DNA of 64,000 nt from Lewinellaceae bacterium (GTDB lineage Bacteria > Bacteroidota > Bacteroidia > Chitinophagales > Saprospiraceae). The stretch is from contig JACJYN010000004.1 of the NCBI GenBank assembly GCA_020636095.1, positions 620,001 to 684,000 on the forward strand, in the 5' to 3' direction. The position numbers and the translations under genes were made by a program. Numbering within the stretch: the first letter of the stretch is position 1; each line of letters starts with the position of its first letter. The notes under the pieces were generated by a model. The model made no database searches and had not been told where the DNA came from. It was given only the letters and a program-made list of their open reading frames with translations. Shown here piece after piece: positions 33,800 to 42,830 of the stretch.

Positions 33800-34749
33800 A
33801 AGCGCTGAATGGATTCAATAATGTACGAGGGCCGTTGCTTGATCTCATTGTAAATATTGGATAGGTAGATAGACATAATGTACAGGTTGAGGCAGGTGGT
33901 GGCAAAAAAGACAGCGATCAATACCACCAGGAAGGTCCAGCCCGAAAAGGGTTCACCAATATTGCCGAAGAGGTCTATTCCAGTGAATTTCACCTTAAAT
34001 GCGTTGATGATCACTCCCAGCAAAAAGAGGACAGAGAAGATGAAAATCCATAATAAGAGGCTGCGCAGAAAGGTCGTATAGGAAGTGATGGCAACCAGAG
34101 AAGTCCTGAAACGGTCTGAAAAAGATTCGCTGATGGCCGGATGGAGCGGCAGGCCCGTTTCTAAAAATGCTGTCTTGTACCCGACTATGGAATATATTGC
34201 CTTCATGTATCGCAGGTTTTCCCGCAGGCGGAGCAAAGAATTCAACGCTCTGCGGGAAATGATCCGCGTGTTATGTGCCATTTCATCGATCTGCAGGGTA
34301 GAATAGTGCTTGAGGATATAGTAGAATAGCTTGTAAAGCGGCTGAAACCTGAAGCCTACCTGCCTGCTTTTGGCCCGGAGATACACAATATCATAGTGTT
34401 CCCTCGTTTTTTCAAATAACTCAAGGATGATCTCCGGTTGCCGGTAGAAGTCGAGTTCAAAAATCACGGTGTAATCGCCATTGGCGCGGTCCAGGCCAGC
34501 CAGGACAGCATGGTTCCGGTTGGTGGTCCGCGAAAGGTTGAGCAGGTAAATGTTGTGCTTGAGGCTATCCGGCAGAGGGTCAATGAAAGGGGCAACCGGA
34601 ATATTGACATTGTTATTAACCAGTACAACCTCAAAGTCCGAAAAATGCTCTGATAATACAGGAAACAGGTTGGACAGGCATTCCGGGAGCAGTTCCAGCT
34701 CTCGGGGATGATGAACAACGGCAACTATGGAAATGAAGCTATTATACAT
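33796..34749 (-). CDS. Membrane glycosyltransferase, family 2
   Basis: A 317-residue GT2 protein with a GT-A domain (about 1-215) and two transmembrane segments (about 235-260, LLLWIFIFSVLFLLGVIINAF, and 275-300, FLVVLIAVFFATTCLNLYI), the topology of undecaprenyl-phosphate sugar transferases such as GtrB/ArnC. The usual motif (DxD, as in LDADLQDPPE) reads FELDFYRQPE here, so the first Asp is Glu or Phe-shifted, which may alter metal binding. The N-terminal segment (ISIVAVVHHPRELELLP) is also less typical. ATG at 34749 is chosen because it directly starts the GT-A strand. It overlaps the convergent hydrolase gene by four bases. The donor and acceptor are unknown. Confidence 0.82.
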   Translation of the reverse strand: MYNSFISIVAVVHHPRELELLPECLSNLFPVLSEHFSDFEVVLVNNNVNIPVAPFIDPLPDSLKHNIYLLNLSRTTNRNHAVLAGLDRANGDYTVIFELDFYRQPEIILELFEKTREHYDIVYLRAKSRQVGFRFQPLYKLFYYILKHYSTLQIDEMAHNTRIISRRALNSLLRLRENLRYMKAIYSIVGYKTAFLETGLPLHPAISESFSDRFRTSLVAITSYTTFLRSLLLWIFIFSVLFLLGVIINAFKVKFTGIDLFGNIGEPFSGWTFLVVLIAVFFATTCLNLYIMSIYLSNIYNEIKQRPSYIIESIQRF

Positions 34750-34979
34750 GAAGGATCGGTTGATTAGGTAGCCAGGAAGGCGAAAATTAGCCAATTGGGC
34801 GGACACTTCCAAAGCCTGATTGGAAGGAAGATAGCTGGGAAAAACCCTAAATTCAGCTGTTTTTTATATAAAAACCCCTGTTTTTTAGGAATTTAGTTTT
34901 AAATGAGGCGGCAAGGCCTTATATTTCGTAAATTATAGCGTCACGTAAATATTGTTAGCCGTTAGAGGCGTATTGAGAA

Positions 34980-37169
34980 ATGCCACGTAAATTTCCGTTC
35001 TACCAGCAATTAGACGCCATGGACTGTGGGGCAACCTGCCTGAGAATGATCTCCCGTCATTTCGGCAGGTACTATTCCCTCGAGTACCTTCGGGAGCTGA
35101 CCTACATGGGCAAGCAAGGGGTTACTCTGCTGGGGATCAGTGATGCCGCCGAACACATCGGCTTGCAGTCGCTGGCTGTCAAGACTACCTATGACCGCCT
35201 GGCTCGGGACATTCCCTTGCCCTGTGTTGCTCATTGGCGACAGGAGCATTTCGTTGTCGTTCACAAGGTTAACAAAAATTACGCCTGGATTGCCGACCCG
35301 GCTTCCGGTAAGTTTAAGCTTACCCGGGAAGAGTTCCTGGAAAACTGGATAAGCGATACGGAGGAGGGAGAGGACCTGGGGGTGCTTTTACTACTCGAAA
35401 CGACTCCGGAGTTCTTCGCTCGTGACGGAGAATCCGCTGACAAGTCGGGCTTTGGTTACGTTTTTTCCTATTTCAAGAAATACCGCCCGCTCATCATCCA
35501 GCTCATTGTTGGATTATTGCTGGGGACGCTCCTGCAACTGACTTTCCCCTTCCTCATGAAGGCGATTGTGGATAAAGGCATCGATACAGAAGACCTGGGT
35601 TTTATTAAGATTGTACTGATTGCTCAGTTGATCCTGTTTATTACTCAATTGGCAGTAGAACAGTTCCGAAGCTGGATATTGTTGCACGTTGGGGTCCGGG
35701 TCAATATTAGCCTGATCTCGGACTTTTTGATCAAACTGACCCGGCTGCCCATCAAATTTTTTGATTCCAAAATCACCGGAGACCTCATGCAACGCATTGC
35801 CGACCACGAGCGGGTACAGCGTTTCCTGACGTCGACGTCTCTGGTTTCCATCTTTACCTTTGTCAATTTTATCGCCTTTTCCATTGTGCTGTTCTTCTGG
35901 CACAAGCTGGTGTTCCTTATCTTCTTCGGAGGTACGGCCCTCTATCTGGGGTGGATTTTCTTCTTTCAGCGGATGCGGAGAGAACTGGACTACAAGCGCT
36001 TTGACCAGTCATCGGATAACCAGAGCAACATGATCGAACTGATCAATGGAATGCAGGAGATCAAGTTGCACAATGCTGAAAAACAGAAAAGATGGGCATG
36101 GGAACGCATACAGGCTCGTTTGTTTAGAACCGCCATCAGTTCTCTGCGCATCGGGCAATTACAGCGGGCGGGCGCTTCTTTCTTTAACGAAACGAAGAAC
36201 CTGCTCATCATTTTTGTCGTAGCACAAGCCGTAGTTAAGGGAGATATGACGCTGGGGATGTTGTTAGCTGTTCAGTACATCGTCGGCCAGCTCAATTCTC
36301 CTTTGGGTAACCTCGTCGATTTTCTTCGCAACATGCAGGAAGCCAAGATCAGCCTGGAACGCATGAATGAAATCCACTCGAAGGAGGATGAACAGCAGGC
36401 CGGCGAAAAGATCATCCTGCTGCCTGAATCCGGAGACCTCATCTTTGAAAAAGTGTCGTTCCAGTATAATGGCCCGCATTCGCCATCCGTTCTGAAAAAT
36501 GTCAAGTTGCGTATCCCAAAGGGGCAGACTACCGCCATTGTCGGCACCAGCGGAAGTGGAAAGACGACTATGCTCAAACTCTTGCTCAACATTTACCAGC
36601 CTACCGAGGGCGCGATCCGCCTTGGAGATATCAACTTGTCTAACATCAACAACCAGCTCTGGCGCAGTAAGTGCGGGGTTGTCATGCAGGAAGGCTATAT
36701 TTTCCATGAATCCATCGCCAAGAATATTGCGCTGGGCGACGAGATCATCGATAAGAAAAAATTGCTAAAGGCGGTCAAGGTGGCCAATATTCAAAGCTTC
36801 ATCGAATCTTTACCGCTTGGATATAATACAAAAATCGGGCAGGAGGGCCTCGGCCTGAGCCAGGGCCAAAAACAGCGGATGCTGATCGCCCGGGCCGTTT
36901 ATAAAAACCCGGAATACATCCTTTTTGACGAAGCCACCACCGCCCTCGATGCCTACAACGAGATGGTCATCATGGAAAACCTCGAAGAGTTCTTCTATGG
37001 CAGGACGGTGGTTATCGTTGCCCACCGCCTGAGCACTGTCATGAACGCCGACAATATCGTCGTACTGGAGGGAGGCGAGATCGTAGAACAGGGTACTCAC
37101 GACGAGCTCACCTACCTTCGGGGCGCTTATTACCAATTGGTCCGAAATCAACTGGAATTAGGCGCATAA
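34980..37169 (+). CDS. Peptidase C39 domain ABC transporter (leader-peptide-cleaving exporter)
   Basis: A 729-residue exporter that should cut a double-glycine leader and export the mature peptide. Domains: C39 peptidase (about 1-135) with Gln10, Cys16 (DCGATC), His90 (EHFVVVH) and Asp106 (ADPASG) all present, so it appears active. A six-helix membrane domain spans about 160-450, and an ATPase domain about 480-725 has Walker A GTSGSGKT, signature LSQGQKQR and YILFDEATTALD. The paired HlyD adaptor follows 20 bases later. No double-glycine precursor gene was found within the window, so the cargo is unknown; bacteriocin-like peptides are the usual cargo of this family. Confidence 0.94.
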   Translation: MPRKFPFYQQLDAMDCGATCLRMISRHFGRYYSLEYLRELTYMGKQGVTLLGISDAAEHIGLQSLAVKTTYDRLARDIPLPCVAHWRQEHFVVVHKVNKNYAWIADPASGKFKLTREEFLENWISDTEEGEDLGVLLLLETTPEFFARDGESADKSGFGYVFSYFKKYRPLIIQLIVGLLLGTLLQLTFPFLMKAIVDKGIDTEDLGFIKIVLIAQLILFITQLAVEQFRSWILLHVGVRVNISLISDFLIKLTRLPIKFFDSKITGDLMQRIADHERVQRFLTSTSLVSIFTFVNFIAFSIVLFFWHKLVFLIFFGGTALYLGWIFFFQRMRRELDYKRFDQSSDNQSNMIELINGMQEIKLHNAEKQKRWAWERIQARLFRTAISSLRIGQLQRAGASFFNETKNLLIIFVVAQAVVKGDMTLGMLLAVQYIVGQLNSPLGNLVDFLRNMQEAKISLERMNEIHSKEDEQQAGEKIILLPESGDLIFEKVSFQYNGPHSPSVLKNVKLRIPKGQTTAIVGTSGSGKTTMLKLLLNIYQPTEGAIRLGDINLSNINNQLWRSKCGVVMQEGYIFHESIAKNIALGDEIIDKKKLLKAVKVANIQSFIESLPLGYNTKIGQEGLGLSQGQKQRMLIARAVYKNPEYILFDEATTALDAYNEMVIMENLEEFFYGRTVVIVAHRLSTVMNADNIVVLEGGEIVEQGTHDELTYLRGAYYQLVRNQLELGA

Positions 37170-37189
37170 TCCTAAAAGCTTCACGGAAG

Positions 37190-38488
37190 ATGCAAGAATA
37201 CGAGAATATTGAAATTCGAAGTGAGGAAGTTCAGGAAATCCTGGGCACCCCGCCAGGCTGGATGGCTCGTTATGGAACCCTTTTTGCCTTTGTGGTGGTC
37301 GTGGTGGTTGGCTGGGTTGGGTTTTTACTCAAATATCCGGATACCGTAGAGGCCGGGATCACCGTTACTACCACCGACCCTCCTAAAAGGCTGGTAACCG
37401 AGACGCGGGGCCGGGTCAAAACAGTATTGGCCAAAAACGAACAGGTCGTATCCGCCGGGCAGGTATTGATCGTTTTCGATAACAACGCCAGCCTTGAGGA
37501 CATCCTCACCCTCGAAACCGCGATCATGGCGGTTGGTAATAGTCCTTCCGATTCGACTTTGCTGTCCTTTTCTCTTCCCGGAAATGTAGTCCTGGGTGAA
37601 CTCAAGGACGAGCTGTACGATTTTTACCGCCGGCAACAGGACTTGCGGCAGTACCTCTCCAACCCGTATGACAACCTCAACCTCCAGCAACTCAACAAGG
37701 AATTGGGGAAGATACAGAGCATGATCCGAAGTGACCGGGAAAGATGGGCGAATATTGACCGGCAGATCGAATCCGTAGAAGGCAGGCTTCGAAGAGAAGA
37801 ACAGCTTTCTAGAGAAAATCTCCTGGCACAGGATAAGGTTTCCCGGACCCGGGAGGAAATACTGAGCCTCCGGCGCGCCCGGGAAGGAATTGAATCTTCC
37901 ATTAAAAACAAAGAACTGGACATCGACGGAATCCGGTCAGAAATGGGGGGCGTGCAACAGGTGACCAAAGAGGGCCGGCAGGAAGCTGCTATCGCCTTGC
38001 GGGAGAGTTTTCAGGCGCTACAAAAGGCAGTGGAAGAATGGAAACGAAAGTTCGTGATCAGCTCCCCCATCGATGGAATCGTTTCTTTCAATTTGGAAAG
38101 TATCAGTGAACAGCAGTATGTGGAATCAGACCGGGAAATCGGTGTGGTCGTTCCGATGAAACGGCAAAAAACCAAAGGTTTTGTGCAGGTCGATATGTCG
38201 CGGTCCGGTAAGATTCGCCCCGGCCAGAAAGTGATCGTCCGGCTGGATAGTTACTCTTATGCTGAATACGGAGCCATTGAAGCTACTGTTGAAAAGAAAA
38301 GCCAGGTGCCTATCGAGGGCAAGATCATCGTTGAAGTAAGCTTTAAAAAGGATTTGGTAACTACGCTTGGCAAACGCATAGAGCCTTCCCGGGAAATGAA
38401 AGGAGACGCGGTTATCATTACGAATGACAAGCGGTTCATTGAGCGGGTATTTGAGCGGGTGCGCAGCAGAGTAGTCCAGGAAGGGTAG
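37190..38488 (+). CDS. HlyD-family periplasmic adaptor for the C39 exporter
   Basis: A 432-residue membrane-fusion protein: cytoplasmic N-terminus, one transmembrane helix (about 28-48, LFAFVVVVVVGWVGFLL), a biotinyl-lipoyl-like half (ETRGRVKTVLAKNEQVVSAGQ, about 69-90), a long coiled coil (about 135-285, MIRSDRERWANIDRQIESVE) and the second half motif (FVISSPIDGIVSF, about 285). This links the inner-membrane ABC protein to an outer-membrane TolC-like channel, which is not encoded nearby. The gene sits 20 bases after the C39 ABC gene, certainly one operon. An IR hairpin of the GGAATGAAGG type ends the unit. Confidence 0.93.
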   Translation: MQEYENIEIRSEEVQEILGTPPGWMARYGTLFAFVVVVVVGWVGFLLKYPDTVEAGITVTTTDPPKRLVTETRGRVKTVLAKNEQVVSAGQVLIVFDNNASLEDILTLETAIMAVGNSPSDSTLLSFSLPGNVVLGELKDELYDFYRRQQDLRQYLSNPYDNLNLQQLNKELGKIQSMIRSDRERWANIDRQIESVEGRLRREEQLSRENLLAQDKVSRTREEILSLRRAREGIESSIKNKELDIDGIRSEMGGVQQVTKEGRQEAAIALRESFQALQKAVEEWKRKFVISSPIDGIVSFNLESISEQQYVESDREIGVVVPMKRQKTKGFVQVDMSRSGKIRPGQKVIVRLDSYSYAEYGAIEATVEKKSQVPIEGKIIVEVSFKKDLVTTLGKRIEPSREMKGDAVIITNDKRFIERVFERVRSRVVQEG

Positions 38489-38496
38489 GAGAGATC

Positions 38497-38550
38497 GAAG
38501 GAATGAAGGAAATGTATCGGCCATTCATTCCCTCATTCCTTCATTCCTTC
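38497..38550. terminator. Bidirectional hairpin with GAAGGAATGAAGGA arms
   Basis: GAAGGAATGAAGGA (38497-38510) pairs perfectly with TCCTTCATTCCTTC (38537-38550) across a 26-base loop. It lies between convergent hlyD-like (+) and lpd (-) genes. The same arm unit recurs at 55590-55645. Confidence 0.65.
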
Positions 38551-38559
38551 CTTCATTCC

Positions 38560-39960
38560 CTACAAATGAATCACCTCATCATAAGCGGCGGCGGCGGCCT
38601 CCATCACCGCTTCGCTCATCGTGGGGTGTGGGTGAACCGTCTTGATAATCTCGTGGCCGGTCGTTTCCAATTTGCGGGCCGCCACTACTTCGGCGATCAT
38701 TTCAGTGACGTTGGCCCCAACCATATGGGCGCCGAGGAACTCTCCGTACTTGGCGTCGAAGATCACTTTGACGAACCCTTCCTTGGCGCCGGCGGCACTA
38801 GCCTTTCCGGAAGCTGAAAATGGGAACTTACCTATTTTGACTTCGTATCCGGCATCTTTAGCCGCCTGCTCTGTGAATCCTACCGAAGCCACCTCGGGGC
38901 TGCAGTAGGTACAGGACGGAATATTGTTGTAATCCAGTGGATGCGGGTTCAAACCGGCGATCTTTTCTACACAAATGATCCCTTCTGCGCTGGCGACGTG
39001 AGCCAGGGCCGGCCCCGGAACGACATCTCCGATCGCGAAAATGCCAGCCACGTTCGTCCGGTAATACTCATCCACCTTTATCATGCCCCGGTCCGTTTCA
39101 ATGCCGAGTGTCTCGAGGCCGATATTTTCGGTATTCGGAGTTACGCCGGCGGCGGAAAGGACGATATCACACTTGATCTCCTGCGTTTCTCCCGTTTTGC
39201 GGCTCTTGACCATCACTTTGCAGCCCCGTCCTTTGGTATCAACAGATTCCACTGACGTATTGGCCATCACTTCGATCCCCTTCTTTTTGTAAATCTTGCC
39301 CATCTCCTTGGACACATCGGCGTCCTCGCGGGGAACCAACCCCTGCTCCAGGAATTCAACAATGGTAACTTCAGTGCCTATTGAATGGTAAAAGTAAGCG
39401 AATTCCACCCCGATGGCGCCGGCGCCGACCACCACCATCTTTTTCGGCTGTTTCTCCAGGCTCATGGCTTTGCGGTACTCTATTACGTTTTTTCCGTCGA
39501 TGGGGAGGTTGGGTAGTTCCTTCGCTCTGCCTCCGGTGGCAACGATGATGTTCTCCGCACTGTATTCGGCCTTTTTGCCTGATGCATCGGTTACTTCCAC
39601 CTTTTTACCCCGGGCGAGTTTCCCATTCCCGTTGATCACGGTAATTTTGTTTTTGCGGAAGAGGAAGTTGATCCCTTTGCTCATGCCATCCGCTACACCC
39701 CGGCTTCGCGCAATCATTCCTTCAAAATTGACGGAGGCGTTTTCTACATTAATCCCGTAATCCTGGGCATGATGAATATATTCAAACACCTGAGCACTTT
39801 TCAATAATGCCTTGGTGGGTATACATCCCCAGTTCAGGCAGATACCACCCAGTGATTCCCGTTCAACAACGGCGACTTTCATTCCCAGCTGGGATGCGCG
39901 AATGGCCGCAACGTAACCGCCGGGGCCGGTTCCAATAACAATAAGGTCAAATTTATCCAT
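38560..39960 (-). CDS. lpd: Dihydrolipoyl dehydrogenase (E3)
   Basis: The FAD-dependent E3 subunit of 2-oxoacid dehydrogenase and glycine-cleavage complexes; it reoxidises dihydrolipoamide with NAD+. The 466-residue protein has the FAD Rossmann motif VIGTGPGGYVAA, the redox disulfide in GGICLNWGCIPTKAL (Cys41/Cys46), NAD-binding VVGAGAIGVEFA, FAIGDVVPGPALAH and the C-terminal His-Pro active site HPHPTMSEA. The slight change from GGTCLNVGCIPSKAL is common in the phylum. It is a single gene. The other complex subunits are not in the window. A -7-like TATATTTG lies upstream. Confidence 0.95.
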   Translation of the reverse strand: MDKFDLIVIGTGPGGYVAAIRASQLGMKVAVVERESLGGICLNWGCIPTKALLKSAQVFEYIHHAQDYGINVENASVNFEGMIARSRGVADGMSKGINFLFRKNKITVINGNGKLARGKKVEVTDASGKKAEYSAENIIVATGGRAKELPNLPIDGKNVIEYRKAMSLEKQPKKMVVVGAGAIGVEFAYFYHSIGTEVTIVEFLEQGLVPREDADVSKEMGKIYKKKGIEVMANTSVESVDTKGRGCKVMVKSRKTGETQEIKCDIVLSAAGVTPNTENIGLETLGIETDRGMIKVDEYYRTNVAGIFAIGDVVPGPALAHVASAEGIICVEKIAGLNPHPLDYNNIPSCTYCSPEVASVGFTEQAAKDAGYEVKIGKFPFSASGKASAAGAKEGFVKVIFDAKYGEFLGAHMVGANVTEMIAEVVAARKLETTGHEIIKTVHPHPTMSEAVMEAAAAAYDEVIHL

Positions 39961-40035
39961 TTCGGTTGCTTTATTTTAGTTGGCTAATATGTGCGATAAG
40001 GCAAAAACATGGAAGCAGGATTAATTGCCCGCACG

Positions 40036-40043
40036 CAAATATA
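40036..40043 (-). promoter_or_regulatory. Candidate -7 promoter element (TATATTTG) for lpd
   Basis: On the minus strand TATATTTG matches TAnnTTTG. It lies about 75 bases upstream of the lpd ATG. A TTTCG about 19 bases further upstream is a weak -33. Confidence 0.4.
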
Positions 40044-40104
40044 ATCAGTTCTTTGTCTATGGCGAAATATGAAAGGAAGGGATCGATACCAGGAGGCTGG
40101 AAAA

Positions 40105-40136
40105 TAAAAAACCCCGCTACTTTCTCGCAGCGGAGC
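40105..40136 (-). terminator. Minus-strand rho-independent terminator
   Basis: CTCCGCT pairs with AGCGGGG (one G-T pair) across a 10-base loop on the minus strand, followed by TTTTTTATTTT. It lies downstream of the lipoprotein gene at 40468 and upstream of lpd. Confidence 0.65.
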
Positions 40137-40363
40137 TCATATTAACTTGCTGATACTTAAAATCTTTATAAGAATATAACCTTATTGTCTCGGAAACAGA
40201 AACCGGCTCTTTAAGAACCTTTCGATCATAAAAGTATAAAACAGAAGTTATCCAGGGAAAAAAAAACACTGACAATTTGTCGGATAGCAAAATGATGAAG
40301 TGTGTAATTTTTTTGGTTAAAACACTGAAAAACAAAATATAACAAAGTGTGATAGATTAAATG

Positions 40364-40396
40364 TAATCAGCCCCTTTCATCGAAAGAGGCTGATTA
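40364..40396. terminator. 15-bp hairpin downstream of the lipoprotein gene
   Basis: TAATCAGCCCCTTTC (40364-40378) pairs with GAAAGAGGCTGATTA (40382-40396) with one mismatch and a 3-base loop. No long T-run follows, so termination here would be weak; it may instead protect the 3' end of the lipoprotein transcript. Confidence 0.45.
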
Positions 40397-40467
40397 CCAG
40401 AGGTTAAAAACATTAACCAGGTGGCATGCTTTTTTCTGTTTTTTTTTTCGAAACAGGCCGTTACTAA

Positions 40468-41031
40468 TCAATTACTTGCTACACTGCCCGAAGGTTGTTC
40501 ACTTAGGGTGATGACCAGCAATCCTCCATTTCCGGACTTGCCGTCCTCTATCCTGGCGTAAAAACCCGATTGCAATTCGGTGCTTTGCCCCAGGCTGATG
40601 CGCCCACTCTTTTGATTTAATGCATCGGCAACAGAAGCATAAATTACATAGGCGGAGCCCAGTTGCCCTAACCGGTAGAAATGATTGATTGCTTCCTGAA
40701 TCCAGAAACTGGCGGGTGCTCCCGGATACGGGTTAGTCAAATTAAATCGGAACTCTTGATTGATGTAATCACAGCCGGTTTGAAGAATGGACAATTGGAG
40801 CCCGTCATCAAAAGAAACCGTTTCCACGGCTCTGTCCTCTTCCAACCGAAAGTTGTGTTGAATGATGGACCTTACCTGTTCATTAAAAATGGGCTTGGGA
40901 GCGCCGTAGCGACAGTCTGCAAAGGGATCGGCCGTAGTGGCAGGCGTCTCGTCCGCACAACTGGTAAGCCCTAACAGGGCCAGGCAGAGCAATAGGAGGG
41001 GGCTTTTCAGGGAAATCGTCAAATTCTGCAT
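40468..41031 (-). CDS. Lipoprotein, function unknown
   Basis: A 187-residue lipoprotein with a signal ending in LTSC (Cys25), then ADETPATTADPFADC and a folded domain of about 150 residues with three cysteines (Cys25 in the lipobox, others in DPFADCRYG and QTGCDYINQEF). Pattern: IFNEQVRSIIQHNFRLEED and HFYRLGQLGSAYVIYASV suggest mixed alpha/beta structure. No known family was recognised. ATG at 41031 is taken; a TTG two codons upstream is less likely. A TATCTTTG element lies only 3 bases before the ATG, which could mean a leaderless transcript. It is a single gene. Confidence 0.72.
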   Translation of the reverse strand: MQNLTISLKSPLLLLCLALLGLTSCADETPATTADPFADCRYGAPKPIFNEQVRSIIQHNFRLEEDRAVETVSFDDGLQLSILQTGCDYINQEFRFNLTNPYPGAPASFWIQEAINHFYRLGQLGSAYVIYASVADALNQKSGRISLGQSTELQSGFYARIEDGKSGNGGLLVITLSEQPSGSVASN

Positions 41032-41363
41032 AATCAAAGATAAGTATCATTCGTGAATAAATGGACGACGGATTGACGATTATGGGGGAAAAAACGGGGG
41101 GGGAAGATGGTAGAAAAAATATAACTATACAACAAATCTATCATACGAGCTATAGGGGAAAATGTTCCAGGGATTGCCCTGAATTTATTTTTGTGCTCCC
41201 TTTTGTGCCGGAAGGGCAATGAAGGAAGGCTTTGGGGGTAAAAATTCAGTCATAGAATGGCCGTCATTGTGTCATATTCCTTTAACCGCAAATCAATGGT
41301 TAAACAATTAATTTGATTTTGACGTTAGTGTATGGATTTAAAAATCAATCTAAAATATTCCTT
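41032..41363. other. Intergenic region upstream of folE
   Basis: This 332-base stretch between the divergent lipoprotein and folE genes contains a long G/A-rich run (41083-41107), a TATTTTTG at 41186-41193 that matches the -7 consensus far from folE, and AT-rich sequence close to the folE start. No open frame or strong hairpin was seen. Confidence 0.5.
41035..41042 (-). promoter_or_regulatory. Candidate -7 element (TATCTTTG) abutting a start codon
   Basis: On the minus strand TATCTTTG matches TAnnTTTG exactly. Only ATT separates it from the ATG at 41031-41029, so transcription would begin at or within the start codon. No -33 is recognisable. Confidence 0.3.
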
Positions 41364-42080
41364 ATGATCAATTCGAATTATGGAGCAAACGGTAAAGCCG
41401 GCCATCACATGAATGGCAGCTCGGCCAGATATGCTGAAGCATTCTCGGATGAAATTGGCGCCCAGCATGTGGGCACTTCTTATGATACTCCAATGAAGCC
41501 CAATGCCTTTGAACTTTCTGATGAAGAAAAGATGAGACAGGTGGAAGGCCATTTCCGGGAGATCATGGATGTCCTGGGGCTCGACCTCACTGACGATTCT
41601 CTTCGGGGTACCCCCAAGCGCGTAGCCAAAATGTTTGTTAAGGAGATATTCTCAGGGCTGAACCCTGAAAATAAACCTGGGATTTCTTTATTTGACAATA
41701 AATTCCGGTACCGCCAAATGCTGGTGGAAAAAGGCATCCGGGTCCAGTCTTTCTGCGAGCACCACTTTTTGCCTATTTACGGGCAGGCGCACATCGCCTA
41801 TATCGCCAACGGCAAGGTTATCGGCTTGTCCAAGCTCAACCGCATCGTGGAGTATTACGCCCGCCGCCCGCAGGTACAGGAGCGCTTAACGGTACAGATT
41901 GCCAATGAGCTGAAGAAGGTACTTGGAACAGATGACGTTGCTGTTTACATTGATGCCAAGCACATGTGCGTCGAGATGCGGGGGGTTGAGCACCAACACT
42001 GTAGCACTGTCACGACAGAGTATAGTGGTAAATTCCTGAATGAAAACACGCGTGCAGAATTTCTACAGGTGATCCGATAA
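41364..42080 (+). CDS. folE: GTP cyclohydrolase I
   Basis: Converts GTP to 7,8-dihydroneopterin triphosphate, the first step of folate (and biopterin/queuosine) synthesis. The 238-residue product has a variable N-terminal 60 residues, then the catalytic core: LRGTPKRVAKMF (about 82-93), zinc-binding Cys in QSFCEHHFLPIYG (Cys and two His), GLSKLNRIVEYYARRPQVQERLT and CVEMRGVEHQHC with the second zinc Cys. ATG at 41364 is preferred over an upstream extension (51 bases) that reads unlike protein. An SDR gene follows 27 bases later. No other pterin gene is nearby. Confidence 0.95.
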   Translation: MINSNYGANGKAGHHMNGSSARYAEAFSDEIGAQHVGTSYDTPMKPNAFELSDEEKMRQVEGHFREIMDVLGLDLTDDSLRGTPKRVAKMFVKEIFSGLNPENKPGISLFDNKFRYRQMLVEKGIRVQSFCEHHFLPIYGQAHIAYIANGKVIGLSKLNRIVEYYARRPQVQERLTVQIANELKKVLGTDDVAVYIDAKHMCVEMRGVEHQHCSTVTTEYSGKFLNENTRAEFLQVIR

Positions 42081-42107
42081 ATCTGAACCCGCGAAATTTA
42101 GTAAATT

Positions 42108-42830
42108 ATGGCTGTTGAAATGCTTGCCAATAAGAATGTTCTGGTCGTTGGCGCCACCGGCGGAATAGGCTCCGAAGCCACCCGGCTGATCAAAAATGGC
42201 CAGGCCAATGTATTTATTACAGGGCGGGATGAGCAAAAGCTATCCCAAATAGCGAAAGCTAATCATATCCCCGAGAGTCAGGCCTTCTCTCTGGATATCA
42301 CCGATGCACAAGCAGTAGCAAAACTCGCCGATACCATTCACGGACAAATCGGGCAGTTGGATATTCTCATCAATGCCGCCGGTATCGGATACCTCAATTC
42401 TTTTGAAAAAACGGAAGCTGAGGTGTTCAGCCAACTCATTGATGTCAACCTCAAAGGGGCATTCCACCTGATGCGGTACTTCCTCCCGCCGATGAAGGAG
42501 GCCAAGAAAGGGTTGGTTATCAATATTCCGGGCGTATTGGGAAGAGCCCCCATGGCTGGCGCCGCTGCCTATTCCGCTTCCAAATACGGCCTGAATGGAA
42601 TGGTGAAATCCATCCGGGAGGAGTTGAAACGAACGGAAGTACGCATTACCAACCTCTATCTCGGAGGGGTCGATTCCGACTTTTGGGACAATATTGACAT
42701 GCGGGTGAACCGGGATAAATTCATCAACGCCAAGGAAGCCGGCAGAGCCGTATGGTTCCTTTGTCAACAACCCACTTCCGGAGTAGTTTCTGAAATGGTT
42801 ATTCAACCTTTTAACCATCAGGTTATTTAG
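42108..42830 (+). CDS. Short-chain dehydrogenase/reductase
   Basis: A 240-residue classical SDR: NAD(P)-binding VGATGGIGSEA (about 14-24), INAAGIGYL (NAG-type segment), and catalytic Tyr-x3-Lys in AAAYSASKYG (about 155-164). Substrate unknown. It lies 27 bases downstream of folE on the same strand, so co-transcription is likely. Pterin-reducing SDRs (sepiapterin or dihydropteridine reductases) exist, which makes a pterin substrate thinkable, but the sequence shows no proof, and 3-ketoacyl reductases look alike. The gene ends in a clear terminator whose stem includes its stop codon. Confidence 0.85.
   Translation: MAVEMLANKNVLVVGATGGIGSEATRLIKNGQANVFITGRDEQKLSQIAKANHIPESQAFSLDITDAQAVAKLADTIHGQIGQLDILINAAGIGYLNSFEKTEAEVFSQLIDVNLKGAFHLMRYFLPPMKEAKKGLVINIPGVLGRAPMAGAAAYSASKYGLNGMVKSIREELKRTEVRITNLYLGGVDSDFWDNIDMRVNRDKFINAKEAGRAVWFLCQQPTSGVVSEMVIQPFNHQVI

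Larger units (their letters stand above)
39961..40467. other. AT-rich intergenic region with hairpins upstream of lpd
   Basis: This 507-base stretch holds the candidate lpd promoter, a minus-strand terminator at 40105-40136 and a hairpin at 40364-40396. Homopolymer A/T runs are frequent. A 72-codon frame (40117-40335, minus) exists but has no gene character, and its stop falls inside the terminator. Confidence 0.6.

Noticed and set aside
40117..40335. 72-codon frame on the minus strand
   Set aside because: Its sequence is a mix of Phe, Lys and Ile typical of AT-rich noise, and its stop falls in a terminator stem. No family resemblance.
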